Origin: Nitrosospira sp.
Lineage (GTDB): Bacteria > Pseudomonadota > Gammaproteobacteria > Burkholderiales > Nitrosomonadaceae
Length of the DNA stretch: 64,000 bases
NCBI GenBank assembly: GCA_013821425.1
Contig: JACDGV010000001.1
Span: 124,001-188,000 of the forward strand
Direction of reading: 5' to 3'
Positions 19,081 to 30,150 of the stretch are shown in pieces; the stretch's first letter is position 1, and each line of letters begins with the position of its first letter. The notes beneath the pieces were generated by a model, which did not search any database, was not told the origin of the DNA, and saw only the letters and a program-made list of their open reading frames with translations. The position numbers were made by a program, and so were the translations under genes.

Positions 19081-20031
19081 TTAATTCCCGGCCAAAATCG
19101 ACATTACCGCCATCCGTACCGCGATACCAAATGTTACTTGCGGCAGGATGACCGATTGTCTGCCGTCCGCTACGGCGGAATCGATTTCAACACCCCGATT
19201 CATCGGGCCGGGGTGCAATACGATAGCATCAGGCCGCGCAAGTGAGAGTTTTTCCTGCGTAAGCCCATAGTACTTGAAATATTCTTCCGTGCTTGGGAGA
19301 CGGGCGTTTAGCATACGCTCGTTTTGCAAACGCAACATCATCAATACATCCACATCCTTCAATCCCTGTCTCATCTCATGATAAACGTGTACGCCAAGAC
19401 GTTCGACTTTTGAGGGTAGCAGTGTTTTAGGCGCGATCACTCGCACTTCCGGAACGCCAAGCGTGGTCAGTGCGTGAATCTGGGAACGCGCCACGCGCGA
19501 ATGCAGAATGTCGCCCACTATGGCCACCCGCAGGTTGCGGAAATCGCGTTTATAGTGCCGGATGGTGAATACATCCAGCAATCCCTGTGTGGGGTGCGCA
19601 TGACGGCCATCTCCGGCATTGATGACATGAATATCCGGCCGCGCGTGGCGCGCGATCAAGTGTGCCGCTCCGCTTTGCGAGTGCCGTACCACGAACATGT
19701 CAGCATGCATCGCAGAAAGATTATTGACCGTGTCCAGCAGAGTCTCGCCTTTGGATTGCGAGGACGCCGAGATGTTGAGATTGACCACATCCGCCGACAG
19801 CCGCTTGGCTGCGATTTCAAAGGTCGTGCGAGTGCGCGTGCTAGGCTCGAAGAATAAATTGAAAATCGACTTGCCTCGCAGCAAAGGCACTTTTTTCACG
19901 TCGCGTTCGGTAACTCCAACGAATGATTTGGCCGTGTCCAGAATATTCAGCAGGATGGGGGCGGGCAGTCCCTCTGTTGTAAGAAGGTGTTCCAGGTCGC
20001 CATTCTTGTTAAGTTGCGGGTTGTTACTCAT
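19081..20031 (-). CDS. pyrB: aspartate carbamoyltransferase catalytic subunit
   Basis: [63 protein letters not shown]. Confidence 0.97.
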   Translation of the reverse strand: MSNNPQLNKNGDLEHLLTTEGLPAPILLNILDTAKSFVGVTERDVKKVPLLRGKSIFNLFFEPSTRTRTTFEIAAKRLSADVVNLNISASSQSKGETLLDTVNNLSAMHADMFVVRHSQSGAAHLIARHARPDIHVINAGDGRHAHPTQGLLDVFTIRHYKRDFRNLRVAIVGDILHSRVARSQIHALTTLGVPEVRVIAPKTLLPSKVERLGVHVYHEMRQGLKDVDVLMMLRLQNERMLNARLPSTEEYFKYYGLTQEKLSLARPDAIVLHPGPMNRGVEIDSAVADGRQSVILPQVTFGIAVRMAVMSILAGN

Positions 20032-20545
20032 TATCCCGGCGTTTGTCGTGAAGGCTCAGGCTCATTTTTCCCCAGGCACTTTTTTTCAGCGCCAGCATTT
20101 TGTCCCAAGGAAGTTCGAGCGCCATCCCAACGTATTGAGCCGCTATAGGAAGTTCTCTGCCGCCCCGGTCTATTAACGCTGCAAGCCGGATACTCGCAGG
20201 GCGGCCGTAGTCGAATAATTCGTTGATGGCGGCACGGATCGTGCGCCCGGTATAGAGCACGTCGTCAATGAGAATGATGTGGCTGCCTTCCACCTGGAAC
20301 GGTATGTTCGACGGCCTGACTTGCGGGTGAAGCCCAATCTGAGCAAAATCGTCCCGATAAAACGAAACATCCAGCGTCCCCAACGGGAGCGACGGCTTTA
20401 AATGCTGGTGCAGCCATTCCGCCAGCCATGCCCCCCCGGTGTGTATCCCGACGAGTGCGGTGTTCTGGGTAATATCGGGCCGAAGGCTCGCAGCCAGTTC
20501 AATCAGTAGTTGCTCTGCGTCAGGCAGTTGCATGTCGTGTGTCAA
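20024..20545 (-). CDS. pyrR: bifunctional pyr operon regulator / uracil phosphoribosyltransferase PyrR
   Basis: [45 protein letters not shown]. Confidence 0.95.
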   Translation of the reverse strand: MTHDMQLPDAEQLLIELAASLRPDITQNTALVGIHTGGAWLAEWLHQHLKPSLPLGTLDVSFYRDDFAQIGLHPQVRPSNIPFQVEGSHIILIDDVLYTGRTIRAAINELFDYGRPASIRLAALIDRGGRELPIAAQYVGMALELPWDKMLALKKSAWGKMSLSLHDKRRDNE

Positions 20546-21086
20546 AATAAGTTTGCAATATGAGTTGCGCCGACACCTGATCCAATACCGGTTTTTGTCT
20601 GATTCCCTTCACGCCAGCCTCGAAAAGCGACGTGCTCGCGCCGACTGAGGTGTAGCGCTCATCCACCAGTACGGTCCGGATACCAAAACGTCCTTCCAGG
20701 CGCCGTGCAAAACGGCGGCTTCGCCGGGTTAGTTCATGTTCGGCGCCATCCGGATGAGTGGGCAGCCCCACCACCAGGAGGATTGGCTGCCATTCCTCGA
20801 TTAGCCTGGCGATGCTTGAAAAGTATACATTCCTGTTTCCACCGCTCAGAGTAACAAGCGGGTGCGCCAGGCCCACTTCCAGATTACCCACTGCTACGCC
20901 AATACGCTTCTCCCCAAAATCGAATGCAAGAATCGCACCCGCATGAGCGTACTCGCTATCGTTGGTATGGACACCCTTTAGTTGGGCCGCTCCTTCCCGC
21001 ATTGTAGGTTGTTTGCTTCCCGCTGAATAAAAACTTGTATTATGAGTGGCCCACTTCGTCTGACAGACTTGAGAAGTCAACGCCAA
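20520..21086 (-). CDS. ruvX: Holliday junction resolvase RuvX (YqgF)
   Basis: [67 protein letters not shown]; start may be internal (about 21000). Confidence 0.94.
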   Translation of the reverse strand: MALTSQVCQTKWATHNTSFYSAGSKQPTMREGAAQLKGVHTNDSEYAHAGAILAFDFGEKRIGVAVGNLEVGLAHPLVTLSGGNRNVYFSSIARLIEEWQPILLVVGLPTHPDGAEHELTRRSRRFARRLEGRFGIRTVLVDERYTSVGASTSLFEAGVKGIRQKPVLDQVSAQLILQTYFDTRHATA

Positions 21087-21600
21087 GCAAACGCATTGCC
21101 GCTATCAGCCGTTCCTCCGCCGGCAATTCGAATATGATGCTTGGCGAAGCAGGAACCGTGAGCCAGGCATTCTGCGATAATTCATGCTCTATCTGACCCG
21201 GTGCCCATCCCGAATAGCCTAACGCTACCAGTAATCGTGCCGGGCTTTCTCCGCTTGCTATCGCTCGCAAGATATCGAGTGAGGTCGTTAGTCCCACCTC
21301 GTGATTTACTACCATGGTGGATTGCCAGTCACCAACGGGTTGATGTAGCACAAAACCGCGATCCAGTTGTATTGGCCCGCCGAACATGACAGGCAATCCG
21401 CCGACAGTCTGGTCATCAAAAGAAATACCGAGCTGATCGAACAGGTCTTTCAGAGTGAGGTCGATAGGCCTGTTTACTACCAGGCCCAAAGCGCCCTGCT
21501 CGTTATGCTCGCAGACATAGGTCAGCGTCCTGGAAAAAAAAGGATCAGCCATGGCGGGCATGGCGATCAGGAAATGATGAGTCAAATCGACACTTTGCAT
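21040..21600 (-). CDS. YqgE/AlgH family protein
   Basis: [69 protein letters not shown]. Confidence 0.95.
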   Translation of the reverse strand: MQSVDLTHHFLIAMPAMADPFFSRTLTYVCEHNEQGALGLVVNRPIDLTLKDLFDQLGISFDDQTVGGLPVMFGGPIQLDRGFVLHQPVGDWQSTMVVNHEVGLTTSLDILRAIASGESPARLLVALGYSGWAPGQIEHELSQNAWLTVPASPSIIFELPAEERLIAAMRLLGVDFSSLSDEVGHS

Positions 21601-22018
21601 GGATGGGTTGATTGTCTATTGCTTGGATTGGAGTGCAGCATCCGATTCGGATAACCGTTTTTCCTCTTCCGTCACCATACCTTTATCACAATACGTGTTT
21701 TCTTGCTAAACAATATGCCGTTCGATATTCTCCTGATCACGCCGTTTCTCGACGGGTGGCCGTCTAAGCACATCCTGATCAGGGCGCTTTGCTATCATTT
21801 TAGAACGAATCCGTTTTTTAAGTGGTGCGTTTTAAAAGATGGTGATTTAGGGCTTCCTTAGCAACCCAGCAAGGGTTTGGGACCCGAAGCAGCCCATCTC
21901 CGCAAGGCGCGCCGCTTCTTGGCCCTGGTCATTCAGCGGTTTGGACCCCGCAGGCTTAATATGCCCGCATAACGGGAATTCAAATGCACATGTGTATGGA
22001 GATGTGTATGTTTAGGGT

Positions 22019-22510
22019 ATGTTTAGGGCTAAGTATTTGTTACCCATGTCTGTGAACTGGATCGCGGCGATAGGCGCTGGCATGGTTACGGGCGTGGCTG
22101 CCACCGGGGCGCAGATAGTCCTATGGTGGTCCTTTACCGATGCTCTGCCAGGGATACTGTACAGGGACGCTCGTCTGACTTCGGCTATCCTCATGGGTCC
22201 GGAGGTTTTGCCGCCGCCAGCTACGTTCGACTTGATGGTGATGGTGGTTGCTACCGTTATACACTTAGTGATCTCCATCGGCTATAGCGTAATTCTGGCT
22301 TGTCTGATTCTGCGCCTCGATATGATGCGTTCCCTGCTCGCAGGCCTTATATTCGGGCTAACGCTCTATGCGGTGAATATGTACGGAATAACGCTCGTAT
22401 TCCCCTGGTTTTTAGTTGCCCGTGACTGGATTACCATCCTGACACATGCCGTGTTTGGAGTTTCCCTTGCCGCTACCTACAAAGGCTTATCCAGAAGTTA
22501 CTCTGCGTAA
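22019..22510 (+). CDS. conserved multi-pass membrane protein of unknown function
   Basis: Four predicted hydrophobic segments; no competing ORF; start uncertain (22019 or 22046). Confidence 0.65.
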   Translation: MFRAKYLLPMSVNWIAAIGAGMVTGVAATGAQIVLWWSFTDALPGILYRDARLTSAILMGPEVLPPPATFDLMVMVVATVIHLVISIGYSVILACLILRLDMMRSLLAGLIFGLTLYAVNMYGITLVFPWFLVARDWITILTHAVFGVSLAATYKGLSRSYSA

Positions 22511-22947
22511 CGTAGAAGATTGGAAACTAGAGTGTGAAAGGTTTTTTTGGGGTCGGGTTCTTTGCCTGCATTCGTCTCGGCTGCGATGCATTTGTCATCG
22601 GTCACTTCCGTGCGGCAGAAATGGTAATAGCTGTCCCAATCCGCATTGTAGGCAGGTATATCCTGCTGGCGAACATTGGGCCGAAAACCTTCGATGATTT
22701 CGTGCATTACTGGCAACCTTGCACAAAGATAAGTGTCTATGTTTTTAGGCCAGTTGGTGGGTTCGGGATATAGACCGGAAAGCGTGGAGAGGATAGCTGA
22801 ACGAAATTCGTCCGCTGCATCAGCCCAGCGTTTGCGGATGATCAGTTCATAAATTCCCGCGAAAACAATCCCCACCGCGAGCAAAACCAGGGGCCACATC
22901 GGTACACGATTAAAGTATTCTGCTATTTGGTCCGTATATTCGCTCAT
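22498..22947 (-). CDS. hypothetical protein with N-terminal TM segment
   Basis: MSEYTDQIAEYFNRVPMWPLVLLAVGIVFAGIYELIIRKRWADAADEFRSAILSTLSGLYPEP...; coding-like composition. Confidence 0.65.
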   Translation of the reverse strand: MSEYTDQIAEYFNRVPMWPLVLLAVGIVFAGIYELIIRKRWADAADEFRSAILSTLSGLYPEPTNWPKNIDTYLCARLPVMHEIIEGFRPNVRQQDIPAYNADWDSYYHFCRTEVTDDKCIAAETNAGKEPDPKKTFHTLVSNLLRYAE

Positions 22948-23066
22948 ATATTCTTCCCGGTTGTCCTGTTTCGCTAGAGCACAAGTGAGCGGGCGATTGC
23001 TCCCCGCGGCGACTTCGTCCTATTCTATTCGGTCACAACGCTCAAAAGATATCATTTGCTGATTTG

Positions 23067-23564
23067 CTACTTGCAGGAGGGGGGGCGATGTTGAGGCAGT
23101 ACATTGCCCGGAGTTAGACCAGGGACCCCGGAGACAGGATTTGTATCGTCGTTGCAGACCCACCTCAAGCCGTCTGTCGTCGCCAATACCAACGTTCGGC
23201 CAGTCCCGCTATTCAGGAGCTCCGGGCTAACTGCACTGTTCTTGAATGTTGCCGTTACCTGAAACCCGGAAGAAGCCAGAGGCCTGGGCGTAAGGCTTGC
23301 AACATACTTTCCGCTGCGGTCCATTACCAGGGTGTCAAACTCTGCCCTGGTTGGCCATCTTCCGTTTTCAGAAAAAAAATCGGCGACAGGTACCCTTACG
23401 TTATCGAGAAGGGTAACTGCTTCGGCGACCTGTTCCCGAGCCTGGGTATCCTGATAAAGCTGATATGCTGGTGGGATTGCGATCGTTGCCAGGATGCCGG
23501 TGAGCGCGAAGATCATCATCGTCTCGATCAAAGTCAGCCCCTTCTGATACTGCTCGGTCCCCAT
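23067..23564 (-). CDS. type IV pilin-like / minor pseudopilin protein
   Basis: Prepilin peptidase site KG|LTLIETMMIFALTGILATIAIPPAYQLYQD; start chosen at MGTEQYQKG. Confidence 0.85.
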   Translation of the reverse strand: MGTEQYQKGLTLIETMMIFALTGILATIAIPPAYQLYQDTQAREQVAEAVTLLDNVRVPVADFFSENGRWPTRAEFDTLVMDRSGKYVASLTPRPLASSGFQVTATFKNSAVSPELLNSGTGRTLVLATTDGLRWVCNDDTNPVSGVPGLTPGNVLPQHRPPSCK

Positions 23565-23614
23565 AAAACTCCTTCCTGTTAAACCCCGTACTGTCCGGTA
23601 ATCTCGCCGAACCA

Positions 23615-24040
23615 TCATTTGACAAGCAGCACCGGTATCGTCGATAGCTGCATCACCTTGCTCGCCACGGAACCCAGCAATATTCCTTCGATTGCTCCCA
23701 ATCCGCGTGGACCGATGACTATTTGATCACAATCCATCTCCTCCGCATAACGTACGATCATGTCAGGCGGTGTTCCTACCGTAATATGAAACCGGGAGGT
23801 AATGCCTGCCCGATCCAATAACTTGCGTGCTGCCTGCAGCTCTTTCATGCCTTCCTCCTGGTGATACATGTCGATGGTTTCCTTATCGATAAACAGGGTC
23901 ACATTCCCATATTGGGGAAGCTGCACGTTCAGCAAGTGGATTTCCGGCATTTCCTTGTACCAGTCAATACGCTTAATGAGTCCGGCAACGGCTCTGTTGG
24001 AAGTTTCGGAGCCGTCCACGGGCAACAGAAATTTTAACAT
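23615..24040 (-). CDS. universal stress protein (UspA family)
   Basis: MLKFLLPVDGSETSNRAV... DQIVIGPRGLGAIEGILLGSVASKVMQLSTIPVLLVK. Confidence 0.93.
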   Translation of the reverse strand: MLKFLLPVDGSETSNRAVAGLIKRIDWYKEMPEIHLLNVQLPQYGNVTLFIDKETIDMYHQEEGMKELQAARKLLDRAGITSRFHITVGTPPDMIVRYAEEMDCDQIVIGPRGLGAIEGILLGSVASKVMQLSTIPVLLVK

Positions 24041-24079
24041 TTGTATTCTCCAGCTATGGGGAAGAGGTCTTTCTCGCCC

Positions 24080-24805
24080 CTAAGAGGGCTTATTAATATC
24101 ATCCGCCAGATCAACAACCGGGGCCATTTTAGCCTGCGTCCGGGCAGCAAGCCACTTACCGGTAACCACGACCAGCAGTGCGCCAAAGACGGGGGCAGCC
24201 CAATGCAGAAACGCCGCGTTGGCGTTAACCCAGTCTTTGTTGGTCGCGTCGGTAACGCTCATGCCCCCCGCAATCCAGCCGAGCAAACCCGCCCCTATCA
24301 CCACGATAATGGGAAAGCGGTCCATGAATTTCATCACCAGCTTGCTGCCCCACACAATGATGGGCACGCTCACAATCAAACCGAAAACGACCAGGCCAAT
24401 GCTGCCCTTTGCAGCGCCAGCAATGGCAACCACGTTGTCGAGACTCATCACCGCGTCGGCGATAATAATGGTTTTGATCGCACCCGACAGAGTTGTGCTC
24501 GCGCTTATCTGATGCCCGCCGTCTTGTGGCTCAGGCTGAAGCAGTCGCGTGCCTATCCATAACAGCAGCACTGCAGCTAGGATTTTCAGAAAGGGAATCG
24601 CGAGTAGATTGAGTGCAAAGAATACCAGCACAACGCGCAGGGCGATCGCGCCAAAGACGCCCCAGAAAATTCCGAGGTTTCGTTGTTTCTCCGGCAAACG
24701 CCGGCACGCGAGAGCAATAACAACCGCATTGTCGCCGCCCAGGACAATGTCAATGGCGATGATCTGCAGTACTGCGATCCAGAACTGCGGGCTGGCGAAT
24801 TCCAT
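24080..24805 (-). CDS. TerC/YjbE family integral membrane protein
   Basis: FWIAVLQIIAIDIVLGGDNAVVIALACRRLPEKQR; IIIADAVMSLDNVVAIAGAAKG. Confidence 0.93.
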   Translation of the reverse strand: MEFASPQFWIAVLQIIAIDIVLGGDNAVVIALACRRLPEKQRNLGIFWGVFGAIALRVVLVFFALNLLAIPFLKILAAVLLLWIGTRLLQPEPQDGGHQISASTTLSGAIKTIIIADAVMSLDNVVAIAGAAKGSIGLVVFGLIVSVPIIVWGSKLVMKFMDRFPIIVVIGAGLLGWIAGGMSVTDATNKDWVNANAAFLHWAAPVFGALLVVVTGKWLAARTQAKMAPVVDLADDINKPS

Positions 24806-25059
24806 AAGTAATCTCTGAAAATGACATAGCCGCATGAACCGGAGACAAGGCAAACCTGCGATCCGATGACGGGACCGCCTCCGCGATTATATCAGCCCGG
24901 CCGTTGGGTTCCGGCTAAGTCCTGCTTGCACTAGGCTTGCCTGCATTCTACCTCGCCGGATGAGCCGCGAAAAAATGTGGCTGCATTCGCGTCCTGGCCG
25001 CCAACAGTCAGCGGTAAAAACGTCCTGCCGCACGTTTCCCTGGATCTTTCGCAGGTTCC

Positions 25060-26226
25060 TTAATCGCTTGCCCCGGCGCCAATGAACTTCAAAATCTCCG
25101 AGCTGCGAGGTATGGTGTCCTGGTATCCCAGTTCGATTAGTGCGCGGCAGAAGGGTTCCTCAAAAAGGACGTAGCTCAAAAGTGCGGAGCCGTCTCGCCT
25201 CAGTGCGCCAATGGCACGATAGAAAATACGAATGGCGCGAGGCAGTGCGAGGGCGTGCTGCTCCGCGATCTTGTTAATTTCGACGCTAGGGGAAATCACC
25301 ATGGCCTCGACATGCCGAAGGGGCATGTCGTGATTTTTCAGTTTCTCATCCGAGATCATTCGAATAGTATTGTTGATGCGCTGCAGACGCTCGAGATCGA
25401 CGTAAAGGCTGTCAAGAAAAATACTGCCCATAATATGGCCTCCTATCTGTGCCAACGTCGGGTAACTCTCTACCTTAACACGTTCAGGCTGGGTTTCGGC
25501 TGTCTTGCGCACTCCTATCACAAGCACTCGTTCCGCGCCTAGATGCAGCGCGGGACTGATGGGCGCCAGCTGACGCATCGAGCCGTCGCCGAAGTATTCA
25601 CGGTTGAGTCTCACTGCCGGAAAGAGAAGGGGGATAGCGGAAGATGCTAGCAGGTGTTCAATCTCGATCGGCGCTGCTATGCCTATCCGGCGCTCGCGTT
25701 TCCACGGAGCGATGTTGTTTACACCTTGATAGAATGTCACCGACTGTGCAGAAGTGTAGCCCCATGCAGTAATTCCCAGCGCATGCAGTGCGCCGGACTC
25801 AATGCTTTTTTGAATGCCGGCAAGCGGCAGGCTGCGCTCCAGTAGTTGAGCAAGGGGCGAATTGTCCAGAATGGAAACGGCCGTGCGCTTTCCGGAACCG
25901 CCGAAGAATAATGAACCGAGCCAGCGCGCCGCATTTCCGTATGCGCCCATGGGATCGGAACGATAAGCTTGATTCACGTGGGCATTTTCCCACACCGTTG
26001 AGAGGCGTCGCACTCCTTCATGAAAATTCCGCGCAGAAAGTGCGAGACTGACCGCATTGAATGCCCCGGCCGAGGTTCCGCAAATGACAGGAAACGGATT
26101 GCGGGCCTTCTTCGGCAGTATGTCCGCGATCGCCCTTAGCACTCCCACCTGGTAGGCTGCGCGGGCACCGCCGCCGGCCAGGACGAGCCCGACCCTAGGC
26201 GGAAGCGGTGACTGTTCCGGATTCAT
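25060..26226 (-). CDS. patatin-like phospholipase family protein
   Basis: GLVLAGGGARAAYQVGVLRAI, CGTSAGAFNAVSLAL (GxSxG), FGDGSMRQLAPISPAL. Confidence 0.93.
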   Translation of the reverse strand: MNPEQSPLPPRVGLVLAGGGARAAYQVGVLRAIADILPKKARNPFPVICGTSAGAFNAVSLALSARNFHEGVRRLSTVWENAHVNQAYRSDPMGAYGNAARWLGSLFFGGSGKRTAVSILDNSPLAQLLERSLPLAGIQKSIESGALHALGITAWGYTSAQSVTFYQGVNNIAPWKRERRIGIAAPIEIEHLLASSAIPLLFPAVRLNREYFGDGSMRQLAPISPALHLGAERVLVIGVRKTAETQPERVKVESYPTLAQIGGHIMGSIFLDSLYVDLERLQRINNTIRMISDEKLKNHDMPLRHVEAMVISPSVEINKIAEQHALALPRAIRIFYRAIGALRRDGSALLSYVLFEEPFCRALIELGYQDTIPRSSEILKFIGAGASD

Positions 26227-26356
26227 CCATGGGGCAATTCAATTACCATATTGACGTGTATTCAGCGTTTGGCGGGGATATCATCAAGGCATTCGGCAGT
26301 TCTGCCCCTGCGCCATAACGTGGGGACACTGCGCTTTCGGTAGCACCGTAAGTCCA

Positions 26357-27745
26357 TCAGAGATTCCCCACCATGGCCTCCAGTCTTACCCAGTTTTCAA
26401 ATTGCGCCGCTGTTACGTGGCCCGATGTAACGGCTGCCTCTTCTAGTGTTGTGCCTTCGCAATGTGCTTTCCTGGCGATTTCCGCCGCTTTGTCATAGCC
26501 GATGTGGGGAGTGAGCGCCGTAACGAGCATCAGCGAATTTCGTGTCAGCTTCTCAATATGCTCGACGTTGGCCGTTATCCCGACCGCGCAATTATCGTTG
26601 AAACTTGTCATCCCATCCGAGAGCAGGCGCACGCTTTGCAGAAAATTGTGAATGATAAGCGGTTTCGTCACGTTGAGCTCGAAATTACCCATCGCGCCGC
26701 CCATGTTGATGGCCACGTCATTGCCCATCACCTGGCAACAAAGCATGATCACCGCCTCAGACTGAGTGGGATTTACTTTGCCGGGCATAATCGAACTACC
26801 CGGTTCATTCTCCGGAATCCTGAGTTCGCCGATACCGCAGCGGGGCCCCGAGGCCAGCCAACGGATATCGTTGGCTATTTTCATCAGGGACGCGGCCAGA
26901 GTCTTGAGCGCACCATGGGCATGCACGAGGGCATCGTTTGCAGCGAGAGCCTCAAATTTGTTGGGTGCCGTGACAAACGGCAGGTCCGTAAGCCTTGCCA
27001 GTTCCGCAGCCGCTCTCCCGGCAAATTTGGGATGCGTATTCAGCCCGGTACCAACGGCGGTCCCCCCCAGGGCCAGCTCATACAGATGCGGAAGCGCTGC
27101 CTGTACATGCTCTGTTCCATGATCAAGCTGTGAGACATAACCCGAAAATTCCTGCCCCAATGTCAGTGGCGTCGCGTCTTGCAAGTGGGTGCGGCCTATT
27201 TTGATGACGGGCGAAAATTCAGCCGCCTTGGCGGCCAGTGTTCGTCTCAATGCTACCACGGCGGGTATCAGCTGGTTATTGATCGAGCGTGCCGCCGCCA
27301 CATGCATCGCAGACGGAAACACGTCATTGGATGACTGCCCCCTGTTCACATCGTCGTTTGGATGAATTTTGGATTCGGCGCCGCGCCCGCCACCGAGTAA
27401 CTCCGAAGCGCGGTTGGCCAGAACCTCATTCATGTTCATGTTGGTCTGGGTCCCCGAGCCTGTCTGCCACACGACCAGCGGAAATTCTGCGTCATGACGG
27501 CCTGAAGTTACTTCATCGGCAGCGGAAATGATGGCATTGGCGCTTACGGGATCGAGTAAGCCCAGGCGGCGATTCACGCTTGCCGCCGCACGCTTCACCA
27601 GCGCTAGCGCGTGAAGCAATGGCAGGGGCATGCGCTCGCCGGAAATCCTGAAATTCTCCAAGGAACGCTGTGTTTGCGCGCCCCACAAAGCATTGAGGGG
27701 CACCTGCACCGGGCCCATGGAATCCCGTTCCTGCCTATAATTCAT
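26357..27745 (-). CDS. fumC: class II fumarate hydratase
   Basis: [62 protein letters not shown]. Confidence 0.96.
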   Translation of the reverse strand: MNYRQERDSMGPVQVPLNALWGAQTQRSLENFRISGERMPLPLLHALALVKRAAASVNRRLGLLDPVSANAIISAADEVTSGRHDAEFPLVVWQTGSGTQTNMNMNEVLANRASELLGGGRGAESKIHPNDDVNRGQSSNDVFPSAMHVAAARSINNQLIPAVVALRRTLAAKAAEFSPVIKIGRTHLQDATPLTLGQEFSGYVSQLDHGTEHVQAALPHLYELALGGTAVGTGLNTHPKFAGRAAAELARLTDLPFVTAPNKFEALAANDALVHAHGALKTLAASLMKIANDIRWLASGPRCGIGELRIPENEPGSSIMPGKVNPTQSEAVIMLCCQVMGNDVAINMGGAMGNFELNVTKPLIIHNFLQSVRLLSDGMTSFNDNCAVGITANVEHIEKLTRNSLMLVTALTPHIGYDKAAEIARKAHCEGTTLEEAAVTSGHVTAAQFENWVRLEAMVGNL

Positions 27746-28005
27746 AGGCGCTTTTGGCCCAGAAAAGTAACAGATGAGCGGGGTTCGCATTTCGCCGCCA
27801 TAACCAGGACGGGGTTAAACGACCAAAACTGCCGCGAGGGAGAAGGATAAACCGGCCCGGCAATTCGCGTCGGCAATCGATGGATGCGCCTCGCTCCCAT
27901 CCTGCCGCCGCAGTAACTCAAGCTGCCAGGCAAGGCGGCACGTTTACAACTCCTGGAAAGGAGGCTTGGTATCCAAGAAAAACAACAAGACCAAAAGGGT
28001 GCTGA

Positions 28006-28284
28006 TCAGTTCTCAAGACGGAAAGACTCTTCACCGGGTTGGCCGGTTTCCGGATCAATCCAGTCGGAAATACCGATTTCATCCTCCGCCTGTTCCAGGG
28101 TTTCGCCTGGTTCATAATCCGAATCAGCGTTGTATTCCATGTCCTGGATAGCTTCGAGTAAAGTAGGAAAGGGACCGAAGACCTTGTCACTCTCCTTTTC
28201 ATCAAGCCAATAAAAGCCGTCAGGACGTTCGATGACACGTGTGCCGTCGTCATTGCGTGACGCTTGTGGAATTGTATGAGTCAT
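28006..28284 (-). CDS. small acidic hypothetical protein
   Basis: MTHTIPQASRNDDGTRVIERPDGFYWLDEKESDKVFGPFPTLLEAIQDMEYNADSDYEPGETLEQAEDEIGISDWIDPETGQPGEESFRLEN; start at second Met. Confidence 0.7.
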   Translation of the reverse strand: MTHTIPQASRNDDGTRVIERPDGFYWLDEKESDKVFGPFPTLLEAIQDMEYNADSDYEPGETLEQAEDEIGISDWIDPETGQPGEESFRLEN

Positions 28285-28452
28285 AACTGCCTCCACTACG
28301 ATTTTACAAGGTTGAACTTATGGTAATGTTAACCTCGTCTGTAAAATTTTACCAGCGTAAAAGATTCCGGGTGTAGATAAGGCAAGTGGTGACTAGGTCA
28401 GTTCGATATTTGATATATAGGCGTCGGACATCCTGGAGGAGCATTTGTTTCC

Positions 28453-28790
28453 TCAGGGCGAAACAGGATCCCCTGATACGTGGCTTTGCCACCTTTTGCC
28501 GGTGGGGTTCAGGGGCGTGATCTTGAAGGTGGGAGCGGCCAAGCCGAAACTGGCCTGTCGGTCGAAGCAGATTTTTTTTGGGGGCTTTTTTCAGGGGAAC
28601 TTCGGTCTTGCCAGGTTTTTTTTGCCGAAGCCGCAGCTTTCTGGTCAATCTTTTTCTCAACCGCGTCCTGGGTTGTTGCTTTTCTTCCCTGGACTTTTTT
28701 TCCGGCCGGCTTTTTCACGGGTGTGGGTTTCTTCGGCGTCGATTTCTTCGTTGCTGGTCCAGTTGCCGCTGATTTCCTGGTAGTTGCCAT
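28453..28790 (-). CDS. lysine-rich histone H1-like protein; frame interrupted at two A8 tracts
   Basis: MATTRKSAATGPATKKSTPKKPTPVKKPAGKKVQGRKATTQDAVEKKIDQKAAASAKK...; annotated extent assumes frame restoration, the uninterrupted single-frame ORF ends at 28509. Confidence 0.55.
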
Positions 28791-28954
28791 CTCATCTCTC
28801 CGGGCAGTTTCACGAGTTTTGGCTTTGGCTCTACTTTGCCGCCAGGGCGTATCACAATTATTTGCGGATAATAGAGCCACTACCTGGTCAGGCGAGGGTT
28901 CTCTTCACACGCAGGATTTCCCCACCTCACCCTGACCGGTTTTTTCACCCTGGT

Positions 28955-30094
28955 TTAGTCCCAATTCAGCGCGCCGCCAGTTTGATATTCGATAACCCGC
29001 GTTTCAAAAAAATTCTTTTCCTTTTTCAGATCAGTCATCTCGGACATCCATGGAAACGGATTGCCGGCTCCCGGGTAGAGAATGTCCAGGCCGATTTGCT
29101 GACAGCGGCGGTTGGCGATGTAGCGCAGGTATTCCTTGAATATGGGCGCATTGAGTCCCAGAACACCCCTTGGCAGCGTGTCCTCGGCATAACGGTATTC
29201 CAGTTCAAGGGCTTTCCGCATCAACGCACTGATTTCCTCTCGGAATGCCTTGGTCCACAAATGCGGATTTTCCATTTTTATCTGATTAATGAGATCGATG
29301 CCGAAATTGCAGTGCATGGACTCGTCCCGCAGAATGTACTGATATTGTTCCGCTGCGCCCGTCATCTTGTTCTGCCTTCCCAGCGCCAGGATTTGTGTAA
29401 AACCTACGTAAAAGAACAACCCTTCCATAATGCAGGCAAATACGATCAGGCTCCTCAGCAACTGCTGATCGGTTTCTTGCGTGCCGGTTTTGAACGCAGG
29501 GTCGGTAAGCGTATCAATGAAGGGAATCAGAAACTCGTCCTTTTCCCGGATCGACTCTACTTCATGATAGGCATTGAAAATCTCGCCCTCGTCCAGTCCC
29601 AGCGATTCCACGATGTACTGGTAAGCGTGTGTATGAATCGCCTCCTCGAATGCCTGGCGCAACAAATATTGTCGGCATTCCGGATTGGTGATGTGCCTGT
29701 AGGTCCCGAGCACGATATTGTTGGCCGCCAGCGAATCTGCGGTAACAAAGAAGCCCAGGTTACGTTTAACCAGACGTCGCTCGTCCTCGGTCAGTCCGTT
29801 CGGGTCTTTCCAAAGGGCAATGTCCCGGCTCATGTTGATTTCTTGCGGCATCCAGTGGTTAGCGCAAGCGGAAAGATATTTTTCCCAGGCCCATTTGTAC
29901 TTGAAAGGTACCAACTGGTTGACATCCGCTTTGCAGTTGATAATTCGCTTATCTTCCACCGATACGCGCCGAGTCACGTTGCCGGCAACAGCATCGATGC
30001 GTTCTGCTCCGGTCGCCAGCAAGGGGTCATCCAGCAGGGGGTCATTTATGCGCGGCATAGCCGGCGGCACCATTTCATCCTCGAATGTCAGCAT
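28955..30094 (-). CDS. nrdB: ribonucleotide-diphosphate reductase subunit beta
   Basis: [69 protein letters not shown]. Confidence 0.96.
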   Translation of the reverse strand: MLTFEDEMVPPAMPRINDPLLDDPLLATGAERIDAVAGNVTRRVSVEDKRIINCKADVNQLVPFKYKWAWEKYLSACANHWMPQEINMSRDIALWKDPNGLTEDERRLVKRNLGFFVTADSLAANNIVLGTYRHITNPECRQYLLRQAFEEAIHTHAYQYIVESLGLDEGEIFNAYHEVESIREKDEFLIPFIDTLTDPAFKTGTQETDQQLLRSLIVFACIMEGLFFYVGFTQILALGRQNKMTGAAEQYQYILRDESMHCNFGIDLINQIKMENPHLWTKAFREEISALMRKALELEYRYAEDTLPRGVLGLNAPIFKEYLRYIANRRCQQIGLDILYPGAGNPFPWMSEMTDLKKEKNFFETRVIEYQTGGALNWD

Positions 30095-30150
30095 ACTTTG
30101 CTCCTTGTATTGTTGGTAGAGGTTGCCTCAGCGGTTTCCTGGATACTGGG

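Noticed and set aside
26462-27133. 223-aa plus-strand ORF
   Set aside because: Antisense to fumC, no recognisable domain.
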